Shown: positions 1 through 10,792, counted from the first letter of the stretch. The stretch: DNA of 64,000 nt from Gigaspora margarita (GCA_009809945.1 WTPW01000665.1:82376-146375), one strand, 5' to 3'. Notes: generated by a model not told the origin, from the letters alone. Program-made: numbers and translations.

Positions 1-12
1 CAAAGATGATAT

Positions 13-690
13 TTATATATTTTTAGAATTATCAGGGCTGTTCCTCAACCAATTTCCTATTACCTTAAAGATATTCTTATTGCCATATTTATCTTTAAGC
101 TTTGGATGCTCTTCTTGAACAAATTTCTGATATTTCGACAATTTTTTTGGCAGTTTCTTTATTTTTTCTGTTGTTATATTTTTTCTTCTTTATTGGATTC
201 TTCGCTTTCAGATACTGATATATCACGCTTCCACTTAGAAACACTTTTCTTATTATAAATTAATTTAGCAACATGTTCAATACTTGAAAGCAGTGTTGTA
301 CGTTTTGGCTGTCCACAGCCTTTTTTGGCTTGTCCACGTCCAAAATTGTCCAAACATCCAAGATGTCCAAAGCTTGTCTAGGCTTTAATAATTAATAAAT
401 CTATCTAAAAAATATATAACTATATATTTTTTTAGGTGCTGAACACATTCCAGTTAAAATTAAAATAGGTTATCTTAATAAAATTTTAAGTAATTTTACT
501 TTATTTAATTGTCCATGATTGTCCAAGATTGTCCAATCATTGTTCAAAGCTGTCCCGTGACAACACTGTTTGAAAAATTTTCTATTAAATATTCAGGCTT
601 TTGCCTTGATAATTTTAAAATCAAATCTCATTTTGTTTTTGCCAATTTTATAATATTTCTAAGTTCCGAATCCTTTTTACCACTCATCAT
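13..690 (-). pseudogene. HMG/YABBY-like domain protein, split by a hAT-like element
   Basis: Read on the minus strand from an ATG at 690, the frame runs into a transposon at 291-568 and resumes beyond it. The C-terminal part reads LPKKLSKYQKFVQEEHPKLK, then a second helix ending NWLRNSP, and stops at 13-15. This pattern (K-L-S-x-Y-x-x-F, then E-x-x-x-L-K) is typical of the small HMG-box/YABBY-like chromatin proteins known from eukaryotes and several large DNA viruses. Damage includes one in-frame TGA early in the gene and one small indel before the domain. It is divergent from the plus-strand gene starting at 703, with only 12 bp between start codons. The fold call is moderate; DNA binding is inferred from the family. 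Confidence 0.5.
291..568. mobile_element. hAT-like MITE (278 bp)
   Basis: Terminal repeats CAGTGTTGT at the left and ACAACACTG at the right. Flanking 8-bp direct repeats CTTGAAAG and TTTGAAAA match at 6 of 8 positions. The interior is rich in GTCCA motifs near both ends, as expected of subterminal transposase sites. It has no coding capacity and splits the HMG-like gene. Confidence 0.6.
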
Positions 691-702
691 TTTTTTAAAT
701 TT

Positions 703-1106
703 ATGGAAAAAAATTCTTGTTCTATTTATAATTATATCAAATTTGATTTTCATTAACAAAATACACAAATTATTATTCAACAGAATATAAGAATATCTTA
801 ACGATTATAAATAATATTCAAAAAGAAAACTATCTGCATTTGTCAGTTTTAGGAAATATCAATTTACTGATTATACAATTGTCACTTCATCAAATCCTAA
901 AAGAAAATTTACAACTAAAACATAAACAAAGATTTATATTTTTAAATTTTATACGCAAAATCGATTTGGTCGATAAGATTTTTAATGCAAAATACAAAGT
1001 AAGAAAAGATATCATAAACAAGAAAAATATTGATGAATATCAAAAAACTTTTCTTCTAAATCTTATAAATAAGATCATTTGTAATATTTGTTTAACTAAT
1101 AATTAA
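703..1106 (+). pseudogene. Unknown small protein, one frameshift
   Basis: An ATG at 703 opens a frame that shifts once near 755 and then runs open to a TAA at 1104-1106, about 130 residues in all. The second part is Lys/Ile/Asn-rich and predicted helical, with a short Cys pair (IICNICLTNN) at the very end. I do not recognise the family. The start is 12 bp from the divergent HMG-like gene, so both must share a very short promoter. Confidence 0.4.
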
Positions 1107-1118
1107 ATATTTGTGAAT

Positions 1119-1456
1119 TTATTTTTTTAACATTTCATAAATTGTCTTTGAAACCGCTTTTGAAAACATCTTTTTAAATTCATCTAATATTATCTTTTCA
1201 TTTATTTTCTTTTTGGTTTTTTGTTTTTGTATTTTTTGTTTATATCTTTATAATTATTTAATAAAAACTCGTATGCTTCTTGTATTTTTATAAATTTTTG
1301 CTCAGCTTATTGACGTTCTTTTTTAGATTTTTTAACATTCTTATCGGGATGATATAATAAAGCTAATTTTTTATAAGCTTGCTTTATTTTTTGAATCATT
1401 GTATTGTGAGTCAATCTTAAAATCTTGTAATAATTTGTCTTTTGTGTTTTTGGCAT
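1119..1456 (-). pseudogene. J-domain (DnaJ-like) co-chaperone
   Basis: From the ATG at 1456 the minus strand reads [12 protein letters not shown], then [17 protein letters not shown]. The HPD tripeptide that stimulates Hsp70 ATPase is intact. Helix IV follows as EQKFIKIQEAYEFLL. This is a canonical J domain in the first 75 residues. An in-frame TAA sits just before the AEQKF segment and a frameshift lies in the Lys-rich tail; the tail ends MLKK at 1119. At about 112 residues it would be a J-domain-only protein. Divergent from the small ORF at 1517. Confidence 0.75.
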
Positions 1457-1516
1457 TCTGATATAATTTTAAAAATATATAAAAACACGTCTTTCTTTTA
1501 TACAAATTTTATTAAA

Positions 1517-1702
1517 ATGTCAAAACCTTTTTACCTTTTACTTTTTATTATTTTAAATCTTTTGATTTATACCAACAAGCATCAAATAATGAAAACATTA
1601 TTCTTTATTAAATATTTAATAACAGAAATATTAATGTTTATTAGACATGAACTGTTAGAAATTATCAGAATTGCAAACTATTATGAAGATAGAATTTTAT
1701 AA
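1517..1702 (+). CDS. Small single-pass membrane protein, hypothetical
   Basis: A 61-residue frame from the ATG at 1517. Residues 4-18 (PFYLLLFIILNLLIY) form one convincing hydrophobic segment, followed by a mixed, partly acidic tail. It lies 60 bp from the divergent J-domain gene. AT-rich DNA yields such frames by chance, so only the position next to a real gene and the clean membrane segment support it. Confidence 0.3.
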   Translation: MSKPFYLLLFIILNLLIYTNKHQIMKTLFFIKYLITEILMFIRHELLEIIRIANYYEDRIL

Positions 1703-1754
1703 CTTAAAATTTCCAAAAATTATAGTTTTTGCTCTGTTTATACGCTAATTTGTC

Positions 1755-1880
1755 ATTTCTAATTGGTGATGCATCATTGATTGTCAATCAATAATGTTAT
1801 AGGTGATGTAATCGTTGATTACATCAATGATAACATCATTAATTGTCAATTGATAATTGCATCGTTGATTAAGGCTCAAT
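1755..1880. repeat. Short nested inverted/direct repeats
   Basis: Repeated GATGTAATCGTTGATTACATC-type words, partly self-complementary, with several copies of ATTGTCAAT. It looks like a small degenerate palindromic element. No target duplication is visible. Confidence 0.4.
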
Positions 1881-2140
1881 TCCAATCTCGCAACAAATCA
1901 GTATAATAAATGTTCCAAAAATTTTACTACCTGATATTATTTAATATCCTTTGTGAATCAGACCCGTTTCGCTAAACTCGCTTTCTAAAAAAAGCTCAGC
2001 AAAGGTTATTTGGCTATTTAATTATGATATTGCCAAATACCTCATGCTTATGAATTGATTCGTAGCTAAAGCTACGAATTAATTAAATGCTACTCATTTT
2101 TGGCATATCTCATTAAATTGAATTATTTATAAAGTTAAAT

Positions 2141-2882
2141 TAGGGATATTAAGTCGTTCAAATGAACTGGGTCTGAACCTGGTTCAAACTACTCTTTTTA
2201 GCCATTCATTCAAAGAAAAATTAACGACAAGTTCTTGAACCAGTTTTATAATCTAGTTTTTAAACCTGATTTATAAACCCAATTTATAAACTTAGCTTAT
2301 AAAACTGGTTTGAAAACTCAGTTTATATGAACCCGGTTATAACAAAATCGTAATGCGTACAATAAAGAAATTATCAGTAAATTAAATATAATTTGTAATA
2401 CAGCATGTCGAATCTTTGTACGAACGTATGTACATATATATTATGCATGCTTAGAAAGACATTTTGTCAACCAAAGTTACAGCAAAGTCATATGATTCTA
2501 TTGTACAGCAAGTTATGATGCAATCTTAATTTGTTAGTATGTATGTAGTTTTATTAGCATGAAACTTCAAGGTTTCATCTAGCAACTATAAATCTAACAT
2601 TTATCATGACTAAGTAAAAAAATAATTATCCAGGCAGGTCAGACAATATCTGACCTGCCTGGATAATTATTTCTTACTGAATAATAGCTCTAGTGAACTT
2701 AGGTTCATGAACTAGAGTTTGAACTTCAAAGTTAACCTCAAGTTCATACTTTAAGTTTATGAACTCAAGTTTAAACTTTAAAATTGAACTGAAGTTTATA
2801 AACTTCAGTTCAGTTCATTTTTTTCTTTGAACTTTATGGGACTGGACCGAAACTAAACTGAACGAACCACTTAACATCCCTA
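2141..2882. mobile_element. Non-autonomous hAT-like element (742 bp)
   Basis: Terminal repeats TAGGGATATTAAGT and ACTTAACATCCCTA. Flanks AGTTAAAT (2133-2140) and ATTTAAAT (2883-2890) form an 8-bp duplication with one mismatch. The interior holds many copies of GAACT/AGTTC words and no open frame. TAGGGAT-type ends with 8-bp duplications are characteristic of hAT elements. Confidence 0.75.
2620..2672. repeat. Perfect 24-bp palindrome, 5-base loop
   Basis: Arms at 2620-2643 and 2649-2672 are perfectly complementary, with core CCAGGCAGGTCAGA. It lies inside the hAT-like element and is more GC-rich than its surroundings, so it may be a minimal foldback insertion. Confidence 0.7.
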
Positions 2883-2979
2883 ATTTAAATTTTTATTATT
2901 TATTTTTAATAATTATGATATTGCAATTACGAAAATCAAATTTATATTCATTTTTAAATTTAATTTGATTGATTTTGGT

Positions 2980-3263
2980 TTAAGGATATATAATTTCTAA
3001 CAAAAAATGCTTGCTTTCTTCATCGAAAATATTATTTTCTTTATCTAAACTAAGCTTGTAATTTTTTATTAACAATTTGTATTTTTTATCAATATAAAGT
3101 TTCTGTTTTTAGTTAATTTGATTTGAAAATATTCAGTTATATGGTCATCAATATCAGGAAACATAACTGGTTTACAATAATTTTGTTTTTTATTATCTCG
3201 AAACTACCAAAATTCTTCTTTTTTAGATAATTTAATATCTTTTTCAAATTCTAAATTAGACAT
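2980..3263 (-). pseudogene. Unknown protein fragment
   Basis: From an ATG at 3263 the frame begins MSNLEFEKDIKLSKKEEFW, meets a TAG, continues hydrophilic (one frameshift) and ends EIIYP at 2980. About 95 residues, unrecognised. Sense-like composition across two frames suggests a decayed real gene. It lies inside the 1921-3334 inverted-repeat element and lacks the upstream motif seen at other array genes. Confidence 0.35.
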
Positions 3264-3438
3264 ACTTTGGAGATCGAGTTAGCATTAGCAGGTCCGATTC
3301 ACAAAGGATATTAAATAATATCAGGTGGTAGAATAAGAGTTAGCATAAAGCATTAAGGAAAACGAATGACTAAACGTTTGATACAGTTGGGAGCTCTCTT
3401 ACATTTAAAATTTTCTTGAAGTAGTAAGCAAAAAAAAT

Positions 3439-3465
3439 TCTAATCGGTCTATGAGACTGATTAGA
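3439..3465 (-). terminator. Intergenic hairpin
   Basis: Arms TCTAATCGGTC and GACTGATTAGA pair at 10 of 11 positions around a 5-base loop. It belongs to the hairpin series found after stop codons in this array, here about 80 bp beyond the HNH gene end. A role in transcript 3'-end formation is inferred by analogy with mimiviruses. Confidence 0.65.
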
Positions 3466-3544
3466 TATATTTATATTTATTTAAGTTTAGTATTTACCGG
3501 AGACATATCAAAGTAATAATAAAAAAAATAATGTTGGGAATAAA

Positions 3545-4159
3545 TTATAGGACATATTTTGTGTCATAACCATTTCTGTTTTTTGTGATTTTGTTATGAA
3601 CTAATTTGAATTCTATTGCTAACTGTTTTGCTTGTTCTGATATTCTTTTTTTACAAATATAAAAATTCTTACTTTTAAGTTTATCATTTTCAACCTAACG
3701 AAATCTCCACCTATTTAAAGAACAGTCAAAACTAATTCCATTATAATTAGATGTATTATTTTTAGATAATTTGCGATTTAATTGATTTTCTTTTTGGGTT
3801 GTTTGAGTAAGATTGCATTCACAATTATCCAATCCATTTCTGTTTACATGATCAATTATACTTGATTTTGAATAAATTGATTTGTGAAAATAAGTATTTT
3901 TGTTTTGTGTTGTAATATAAGTGTTTGGTGTTTTATTAAGATGCTAGCTATAATTCTGGATCAGGTTGAACTACTTGAGGTCTGTAAGAAAAGTAATATT
4001 GGGTTTTTGAGTTTTAATTTCGAGATAGAGCTTGAAGTTGATCCTGACGATTCGATATTTGTTTAATTTTCTTTTTGGCTTGTTAAAATTCTTGTATTTT
4101 TCCCATCCTGTCAAGATTTCAAAGTGTTCAAATTTGTCTTGCCAATATGATTGAACCAT
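3545..4159 (-). pseudogene. HNH endonuclease with AP2-like DNA-binding region
   Basis: One continuous minus-strand frame from the ATG at 4159 to a TAA at 3545, about 200 residues, broken only by three in-frame TAG codons. The core reads IIDHVNRNGLDNCECNL (HNH motif: D-H, N-R-N-G, D-N), then KLSKNNTSNYNGISFD with NRWRF, the pattern of the AP2-type domain that follows HNH in mobile endonucleases of phages and large viruses. One TAG stands where the family normally has Trp (YS-stop-HL). No indels occur, so decay was by point mutation. Mobile homing activity is inferred from the family. Confidence 0.8.
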
Positions 4160-4162
4160 TTG

Positions 4163-4182
4163 TTTTACATGAAAGAAAATCT
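4163..4182 (-). promoter_or_regulatory. Upstream motif of the HNH gene
   Basis: The minus strand reads AGATTTTCTTTCATGTAAAA directly between the hairpin and the ATG at 4159. It is a variant of the array motif AGAATTTTCTTTGTGTAATC and probably a promoter element. Confidence 0.55.
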
Positions 4183-4516
4183 ATTCAGTCAAAAGACTAA
4201 ATAAATACTCACAATAAAATACATGTTCTTGAACATATATGAATGTGTTATTGAATATTTTTTCTTGAATAATTATTATATCTTCAACAATTTTAATTTT
4301 TATCTTATATAAATAATGTAATGATTGATTGGCTTTATAAATATTACGCTTTGATAAAATTGAAAAAAAATTTTTAAAATTTACTAAATTAAATTTGTTG
4401 GTCTTTAAATAATTAACAATAGGTAATGCTTGTTCGTGTTTTTTATAAAAATTCATCATTTCTGCAAATTCTAATATTTTTATTATATTTGTATTAAATA
4501 ATTTGTATCTGAACAT
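4181..4516 (-). CDS. Hypothetical protein, 111 aa
   Basis: Open frame without defects from 4516 to a TAG at 4181. It is Lys/Ile/Asn/Phe-rich and predicted largely helical. The stop codon lies inside the hairpin at 4183-4202, the same arrangement as at other array genes, which supports it as a real gene. Family unknown. Confidence 0.5.
   Translation of the reverse strand: MFRYKLFNTNIIKILEFAEMMNFYKKHEQALPIVNYLKTNKFNLVNFKNFFSILSKRNIYKANQSLHYLYKIKIKIVEDIIIIQEKIFNNTFIYVQEHVFYCEYLFSLLTE
4183..4202 (-). terminator. Intergenic hairpin
   Basis: Arms ATTCAGTC and GACTAAAT pair at 7 of 8 positions around a 4-base loop, overlapping the stop codon of the upstream gene and preceding the HNH gene motif. 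Confidence 0.55.
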
Positions 4517-4562
4517 TTTGACTAATGGCTAAAATATGATGGCTAAAAAATTGAATTAATGG

Positions 4563-4766
4563 CTACTGCTCACGCCATTCTATATTCTTTTTATAAGAAA
4601 TATTGAACTGCATAGGGAAACAAGAATAGCATGATTGACAAAGCATATGGTAATATGAAATTGACCATATTGCAAAGAGATCGAGTACTTTTTGTTTGAC
4701 AGATAAAGAACAATTTAGTATACCGCACCCATTAAACACTGGCATCATCCCACATCTCGTTAACAA
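4563..4766 (-). CDS. Possible Cys-rich small protein
   Basis: A 67-residue frame with unusual content for this DNA (seven Cys, two Trp, several Met), read CGMMPVFNGCGILNCSLS then SISYYHMLCQSCYSCFP. Other frames here are also partly open, so the choice of frame is uncertain. No family recognised. Confidence 0.25.
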   Translation of the reverse strand: MLTRCGMMPVFNGCGILNCSLSVKQKVLDLFAIWSISYYHMLCQSCYSCFPMQFNISYKKNIEWREQ

Positions 4767-4887
4767 ATTGCATTTTTCACATCAACATTTTCCTATATCC
4801 TATTCTTTAACACAAATCAATTTTTTTTCCTTTGGTAAACAGTGAAAAACAAAAATACTCCTCTTTGTCTGTTTTTTTTACCCTTTT

Positions 4888-5284
4888 TCAAATGCTTACT
4901 TCAGCCATTTCACATCTAAAACTATGCCTTGTATACATATTGCAAGATTTTTTAGAATTACACATATATTTATAATATTTACAGTTTTTGCATGGCAAAA
5001 GTGACCAATCGAACTCTAGATATAATGGAGTGTGCTTTCTTTTTTTGAGTATCATTTGGCTAAACCGTATTTTTTTAGAGTTTCTCTGATTTGTAGCTAA
5101 TACTATTGTCGATATAAGAACTTCGCGTTTAGGTATTGAATAATTGTACAATTTGAAAATTGATGCCAAGCGATTACATGCAGGCTAAATTCAAAGCATC
5201 CAAATTCTCTAAATTATCAAATATTTTTACAACTGTTTCATGTGAAAAGTTAAAATAATTTTTGTTTAGTGTTTTTTTTTGCAT
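4888..5284 (-). pseudogene. F-box protein with Cys-rich C-terminus
   Basis: An ATG at 5284 opens a frame reading NFSHETVVKIFDNLENLDAL then NLAC, followed after one frameshift by RLASIFKLYN. Hydrophobic spacing matches the F-box helices that bind Skp1. The remaining 90 residues are intact and end in a Cys cluster (CKNCKYYKYMC, then C-x3-Y and C). Total about 130 residues. F-box proteins occur in fungi and in several large DNA viruses, where they redirect ubiquitin ligases; that role here is inference. Confidence 0.5.
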
Positions 5285-5327
5285 GGTGAAATAATTTTTG
5301 TTTTGTAATTTTGTTTCTGTTGGTTAT

Positions 5328-6858
5328 TTATAATAATGAACTCAGGTTCTTTAAATGCAAATTCATTAAGATCCTGATATTTTTCTTGTTGTAGCAATTT
5401 TTACAAGAATTGTGAAAATGAAAATTGAATGAACAATTTTTGATATTGCATAGTTGTAATTGTTCCAATTCACAAACTGTGAATTTTTTATACGTATCGC
5501 AAAATGCTTTTGATAAATTTTTCACATTTTTAATTTTCCAACTGAATACAAATCCATTTTTTTTAATAGGATCTTGACAATACGGTTTATAATCTTGATT
5601 ATACAATACTTTTTGTTTAACTGGTAGATTCTTAAATCTGATATATTCAGTTTTTTCTTTACCTATTCCTTAGTTTGTAAAGGTTTGCAGGCAAATTTGC
5701 CTGCATAATTACTATAAATATATCTCTGATATACTTTTTTAATCATTAAAAAAATATTTAAATAAAATTTGGTATAATAATATTTGAAAACTAGAATTAT
5801 ATTTTTGAATTATTTAATTTTATATTATAAGACAAAAAGTTTATGTTGCTTATAAGCTAAAAATATTGAATTTTAAAGAAATTTTTTAATCAAAAAAGTA
5901 ATTTACAATATCTTGGCGAATTCTTTAAATATTGGTTTTAAAAATATAGTTCCTAATACAATATTGTAGTTTATATAAAGGATTACAACTTTTATTATTG
6001 TACTTTAAGTNATTTACTTGTAAAAATTAAGACTTGTATTAGAAGTAAAAATTTTTTTTATAGACGGAGACATATATAATTTAAGAAAATCTAAAGAAAA
6101 CATTCTATAGTAAAAGTTCCAAAACAAAAACTTTAAACTTCTATTACACCAAAGTTTTTTAATAATTTTAAAAAATTTTTATAATAGGTTTTCTCCAACC
6201 TATCCTAACTAGATTTATTTTATTAGTTTAAATTAATAATAGTATAAAATAGGAAATAGGAGGTGTAATGTTATATTGGGTGCTCTGTAGCACAAATGTA
6301 GTTAGAAATCTTTACCATAGAATTTTTTTATAGCCATATCTCTTTACTTCAACTAGTTTTCGGGTTAGAGGAATTTGTTAGCCTGGTCCAAGAACTTATC
6401 TGACCCCTCACCTATCTCTACTTGATAACAAAGAGACTATTAATCTTAGAATTAATTTAAGGCTGCTGTAACAAAGTTTCTACTATGATATTATATTAAT
6501 AAAAAAAAAAAAAAAAAAAAAATTTTATAATAAAGTTGATAAAACAAAACTAATATTATATTTTTTACTTAGAAAGTATATAGCTAAAATTAATATTTAA
6601 AGTTTTATTTAAAAAATTTAAAATTTTAAAATTTATGCAGACAAATATGCCTGCATAACAACAAATTAAAGGATACCATAAGATTTAATTGAAAATATGT
6701 TGTATTTTTTGTGGCCAATATACTTGTAGAACACATATTTTTGAGGATACAATTTGTTTAAAATAACATGTTTACAATATACAGCTTGGAATAATCTGCA
6801 CGTACTGCTAATTTTTGCTTGTTCAATTATGGTTAAAAATAAAAATACACTGAACCAT
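5328..6858 (-). pseudogene. Unknown Cys-rich protein, split by a palindrome-ended insertion
   Basis: The 5' part (6665-6858) starts at ATG 6858 just below the hairpin at 6891 and, after one frameshift, reads CRLFQAVYCKHVILNKLYPQ. After the insertion at 5687-6654 a second part runs from about 5670 to 5328 and includes QDYKPYCQDPIKKNGFVFSW and a Cys/His tail (CNIKNC, HFHNSCKNC). That the two parts are one gene is inferred from strand, order and lack of another start. Family not recognised. Confidence 0.4.
5687..6654. mobile_element. Insertion bounded by matching 18-bp palindromes
   Basis: GCAGGCAAATTTGCCTGC at 5687-5704 is a perfect palindrome, and a near copy, GCAGACAAATATGCCTGC, lies at 6637-6654. 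Between them is non-coding DNA with a 20-plus-base A run near 6498-6520, preceded by moderately GC-richer sequence. Palindromes at both ends with a poly-A inside do not fit a standard class; it may be a retroposon inside an older element. Confidence 0.45.
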
Positions 6859-6890
6859 ATGTTGAAATTTATGGTTGTTTACCTTAAAAT

Positions 6891-6917
6891 ACAAACGGTG
6901 AATATTTCACTGTTTGT
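6891..6917 (-). terminator. Intergenic hairpin
   Basis: Arms ACAAACGGTGAA and TTCACTGTTTGT pair at 11 of 12 positions with a 3-base loop, between the polymerase stop (6988) and the next gene start (6858). Confidence 0.7.
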
Positions 6918-6987
6918 AATTTTATTTTAAAAATAATTTTTATTTATACATCTTTGTAACTAAAATAATCTATTATTTTTGCTTTTT

Positions 6988-9900
6988 TTATTGGTATAGT
7001 ACTGGCGCTGGATTCTGATTCAATTGAACATTTTCTTTTTGTTTTTGAGCTGCCTTTTCATTTTTTGAACTTTCAATTCGAGGATCATGATCATATTTTG
7101 TCTTTTTTAAGTTTGAAACAGGGTCAGTTGAATTCTTTCTTTTTAATGATAAAGAAGGGTTAAACTCTAGAGTTGTTTGTTTGAAAGAATCTGTTTGTTT
7201 TCTGTAAAATGTCTCAATTTGCTTTTCGGCATTCTTTGCTGTACATGCAAAAAAACTCGTGCATATATTCTTGAGACTTCTGAAATAATACAACTTATCA
7301 ATGGCATCTGTTTCAATAAATTTTGAAACAAGTCGTATCTTTTTATCTATACTGATTTTTGAATCCTAATGTATAAGAACATAATAATAAAAATGACCTA
7401 GTTCCAACTCCTCTTTACCCTCTCCATTTCTTTTAGCAACAAAATCTATCACCATCTTCTTACCACTTGACTGTTAACATGTTTGCTATTAAAAAAATCT
7501 TTTATACTAATAGGTTTCTTTGATGGATCGTATTTTGCATTTAATACAAATAATTCGAGATCATGTTGTTAGCTAATATAATCTGATAACATGTCAAATA
7601 CTATCTGCCTTGGATCTAATTTTTTATTTGTCAATTGCTTTTGTTCATCAATCCTAATGCTTTCCAAACCATCAACTTTGCAATTGTTTTATAAAATTTT
7701 GATGCGTTTCGTTTGATTATTTTTATTCCTTTTAAAAATAGTGTGACAAAATCAAACTCAACATGATGTTTATGTAAGCAGTCTTCATATTGTTTTTTTT
7801 TAAAAAAAAATCCACAGAAAAAATGTTTTCTCATATGCCATTCTCATATTGTAAATACCTTCAAAAATCAAATAATTGTTTATTTTTTTTTGTAATTCTT
7901 TGGTATATGATATAGTTCTTCTAATCTTTTCATTCCAAATTAATCATTTTATCATTGCTAATATTTTTGATCCAACTTTGTGACGTGACTCATATTTTTT
8001 ATCAATACATTGTAAAGTTTTAAAAGCTATGAATATCAAATCTGTATCACTATTATTACCTTGATATCTTGTTTAGCAAATTTAATAACTTTTTGCAATA
8101 TTGAACATGAATATGCTATCACCGAAGGAGCAATCGATAGATTATACAAATTTGAAAAAGTATCACCTGTTACACCATAAATAGAATTTGCTAACAATTT
8201 CAAAGCATTTGATAAAGAGGTCCAATAGAGTAACAATACTAAATTTGGGTTGTTTTCTTCATAATATTTTATCTTGTCCTTGGCTATTTGTCGATTCAAC
8301 AATAATTGTTTACACATTAATGGCATTAATCCTATCTTTTTGCAAATAAATTTGCCATATATTTTTTTATTATCCTCAACTATGTTTAAATTGGGGTTTG
8401 TTGAATTAATATCTACAGAAGTAACATTTAATATATTTTTTTTAATTATAGCATTAGGGTACATTAATCCAAAATCTAAAACTCTCACCAGTTGATCAGT
8501 TTTCTTTTTTTCTAATACAAAAGCTCCTTTGTATATTTTTCCAATTACAGGTATACCTTTTCGTACTATTGAATATAACATATCTTGTTTGCTCGCATTT
8601 CGACTATAAAAATTTTTGACCAAATATCCTATAGCATTTATAAACACATTTGATATAGTGATACATATTAATTTTGCTAATTGTATATAGTCGCCAACTA
8701 TATTACGATTGATCATTAATTCTTGCAAATGTAAAGTATCAACAGAACAATAATACGCTAATTCAATAGCATACTTTTCTAAAATTATTGAATTAACAGA
8801 CATCGCCTTAATACACTTTTTATAATCAATCTTACACAACTTGGATAATTGTAATGCCAATTTTGATAATAATGTTTTATTATTTGCAAATTTGATTGCT
8901 GAAATATAAATAAACATACAATTTAAATTATTTGATTCAGGAATGTATAGAAAATCTATCTTGCCTGATAATTCATATTTTTTTAAAATATGATCCAACA
9001 TATGTTTGAGCTCATTTTGAAATGTCCTTTTTGCCCATATTAACAAATCAAGAAATACCAAGCCTTGCTGATAAAAATATTCACATTTTTGGTTTTCCAT
9101 AGGATTAACTTTAATGTCTCGATTGTTAATATTTAATTCAACAAATTGATATTTTTGCATTCGTTTATCAATATCTTTGTCAACTATACATATATCTGTT
9201 TCTTGAATGTTGTATATTATTTTGGATTTTTTGCCTAATAGTAATTCACAAAATCTGTCTGAAATTTTTAATTTTTTGGTCTTCTTTAACATAAATGGCC
9301 AATTGAACCCCCTGTGTTATAACCTATTTCTATATCTTTTTGATAAAGATAGTTAAGCTTGGCAAATTCTGACAGTATCTTTTCTTCTGAATTGGTTTGA
9401 ATAAAAATAAAATCATCAATAGAACATGATATTTTTTGGCCATATTTCTCAAAAAATAATTGAACGTTAATTGGTATTAATATAATGTTGTATCGTTTTA
9501 ATAGTTTTGGTTGGTTGTAGAGAAATATATCAAACTGTATCATATAAATGTAATCATCAGATTCTTCTCCTAAAGGAAAATATCCTGGACCTTGTTTACT
9601 TCCACATTCAATATCTCATGCAACTACGAATAATTTAGGCACAGTAGTTGAATTTACACTCTTGATATCTGAAAATTTAATGTTCATTTCATTTTTTAAA
9701 TTGCCTGCTTTGAGCTTGTACCATCCAACCAATTCGAAATCATATTTATGTGCTATATTCCAATAATAATATGAGAGATCATCCGAATAAGTGTCATATT
9801 GATCCCAAAATTCTTCTATTTGTTGTATAAGATTTTCTTCGTCTGATTCAATCTTCCTTATATCAATCTTCATTTTAGTTTCCTTTGACTTGCGTACTTG

Positions 9901-10292
9901 TTGCAAGCTTTCATTTAAAGTATCAATTTTGTTTTTTATCTTTTGCAATACATTTCTACATTTCTTGTAATTGGAAAAATATATACGAAGAAAATCAAAG
10001 TTTTTAGTAGAGTCAAAAGGTTGTTTATTGATTGTTTCATAGTTTTTAAAATCACTAAATTCCTTAAGATACGAATCTAATAAAGTGGATCTTTCAGTTT
10101 AATATCAAAGAATATGTTGTACTCGATAATGTCGATGAAAAATTTTTGGCCATTTTTTAATACAGAATAAAGACGAAGCAGATATCCATCATTATAATTT
10201 GATGCATCTATCACTTCATATATGAAAAATAAATTTGGGTCTGTAATCTGATATTTCTTTACAATTTCTGCTCGTGACCTATAATTACGCAA
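6988..10292 (-). pseudogene. polB: Family B DNA polymerase, large-DNA-virus type
   Basis: The order of motifs is complete over about 1,050 residues. N-terminal domain: DGYLLRLYSVLKNGQKFF. Exo I: VVA-stop-DIECGS, where TGA replaces the residue before DIE. Exo II: GYNTG then FNWPF across a frameshift. Palm motif A: DFGLMYPNAII at 8450-8490. Motif B: KLLANSIYGVTGD near 8170. Motif C: SDTDLIF near 8055, reached by a one-base shift. Thumb: KGIKIIKRNASKF at 7640-7740. The last part (6988-7293) carries QTTLEFNPS, a possible PCNA-binding box. At least four frameshifts and several stops make it dead. The start codon appears lost just after the upstream motif (10283-10302). Replicative role is known for the family. 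Confidence 0.9.
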
Positions 10293-10302
10293 ATAAAATT
10301 CT
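10283..10302 (-). promoter_or_regulatory. Upstream motif of the DNA polymerase gene
   Basis: The minus strand reads AGAATTTTATTTGCGTAATT immediately below the hairpin at 10302-10326. It differs from the array motif at 3 of 20 positions. No ATG follows directly; the expected start position reads ATAGG. Confidence 0.55.
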
Positions 10303-10326
10303 ATTCAGTCAAATTTAGACTGAATA
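10302..10326 (-). terminator. Intergenic hairpin
   Basis: Perfect 9-bp arms TATTCAGTC and GACTGAATA around AAATTTA, 12 bp beyond the stop codon of the 10338-10792 gene. Confidence 0.75.
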
Positions 10327-10337
10327 AACTACTATTT

Positions 10338-10792
10338 TTAAAATTGAAGGTCTAACAATTTACATAATTTATTTAATTTTTTGAATAAATTTTGTTTATT
10401 TTTCTTAATTTGATCTTTGGTTATTATAAGATTAAAAATTTTTAATAATCGTTGAATTGTTTCTTGTGAAAATTGTTCTCTTGAATAAATTTCAATTATT
10501 TCAAGCTTTTGTCGATAATGTTAAAATAATTCGTAAATATTATAATGATTTAGTGATTCAAGAGCTCTCTGCAATACACATGCTAATTGAATTGTTTTAC
10601 AAAAAGTTGACGCATGATCTTCTCCCGGTTCGAAACTTAATGAGTTGGTAAATCTAGCCAAATTACGAAAAGTTTGCAATCTTTCTTTTTTCAAATTAAT
10701 TAGATAGTCTTGATATTCTTATTCCTCTTGTAGATTAGAAAAATTGATCTAGAAATTGCTTTGATTTTTTCGGACCTGGTACATTTTAACAT
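10338..10792 (-). pseudogene. Unknown helical protein
   Basis: Nearly one frame from about 10784 to the TAA at 10338, with three in-frame stops (TAG, TAA, TAA) at positions where CAG/CAA would be natural. It reads ERLQTFRNLARFTNSLSFEP, then HASTFCKTIQLACVLQRALE, and ends KLNKLCKLLDLQF. About 150 residues, amphipathic helical, family unknown. Hairpins on both sides mark it as a unit of the array. Confidence 0.5.

Larger units (their letters stand above)
1921..3334. mobile_element. Element with about 46-bp terminal inverted repeats, family unclear
   Basis: The left end at 1921-1965 (CTACCTGATATTATTTAATA and onward through GTGAATC) is matched in reverse complement at 3289-3334. No convincing target duplication was found. 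It encloses a hAT-like insertion (2141-2882) and a minus-strand gene fragment (2980-3263), which might be its own gene or part of the surrounding array. Confidence 0.55.
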
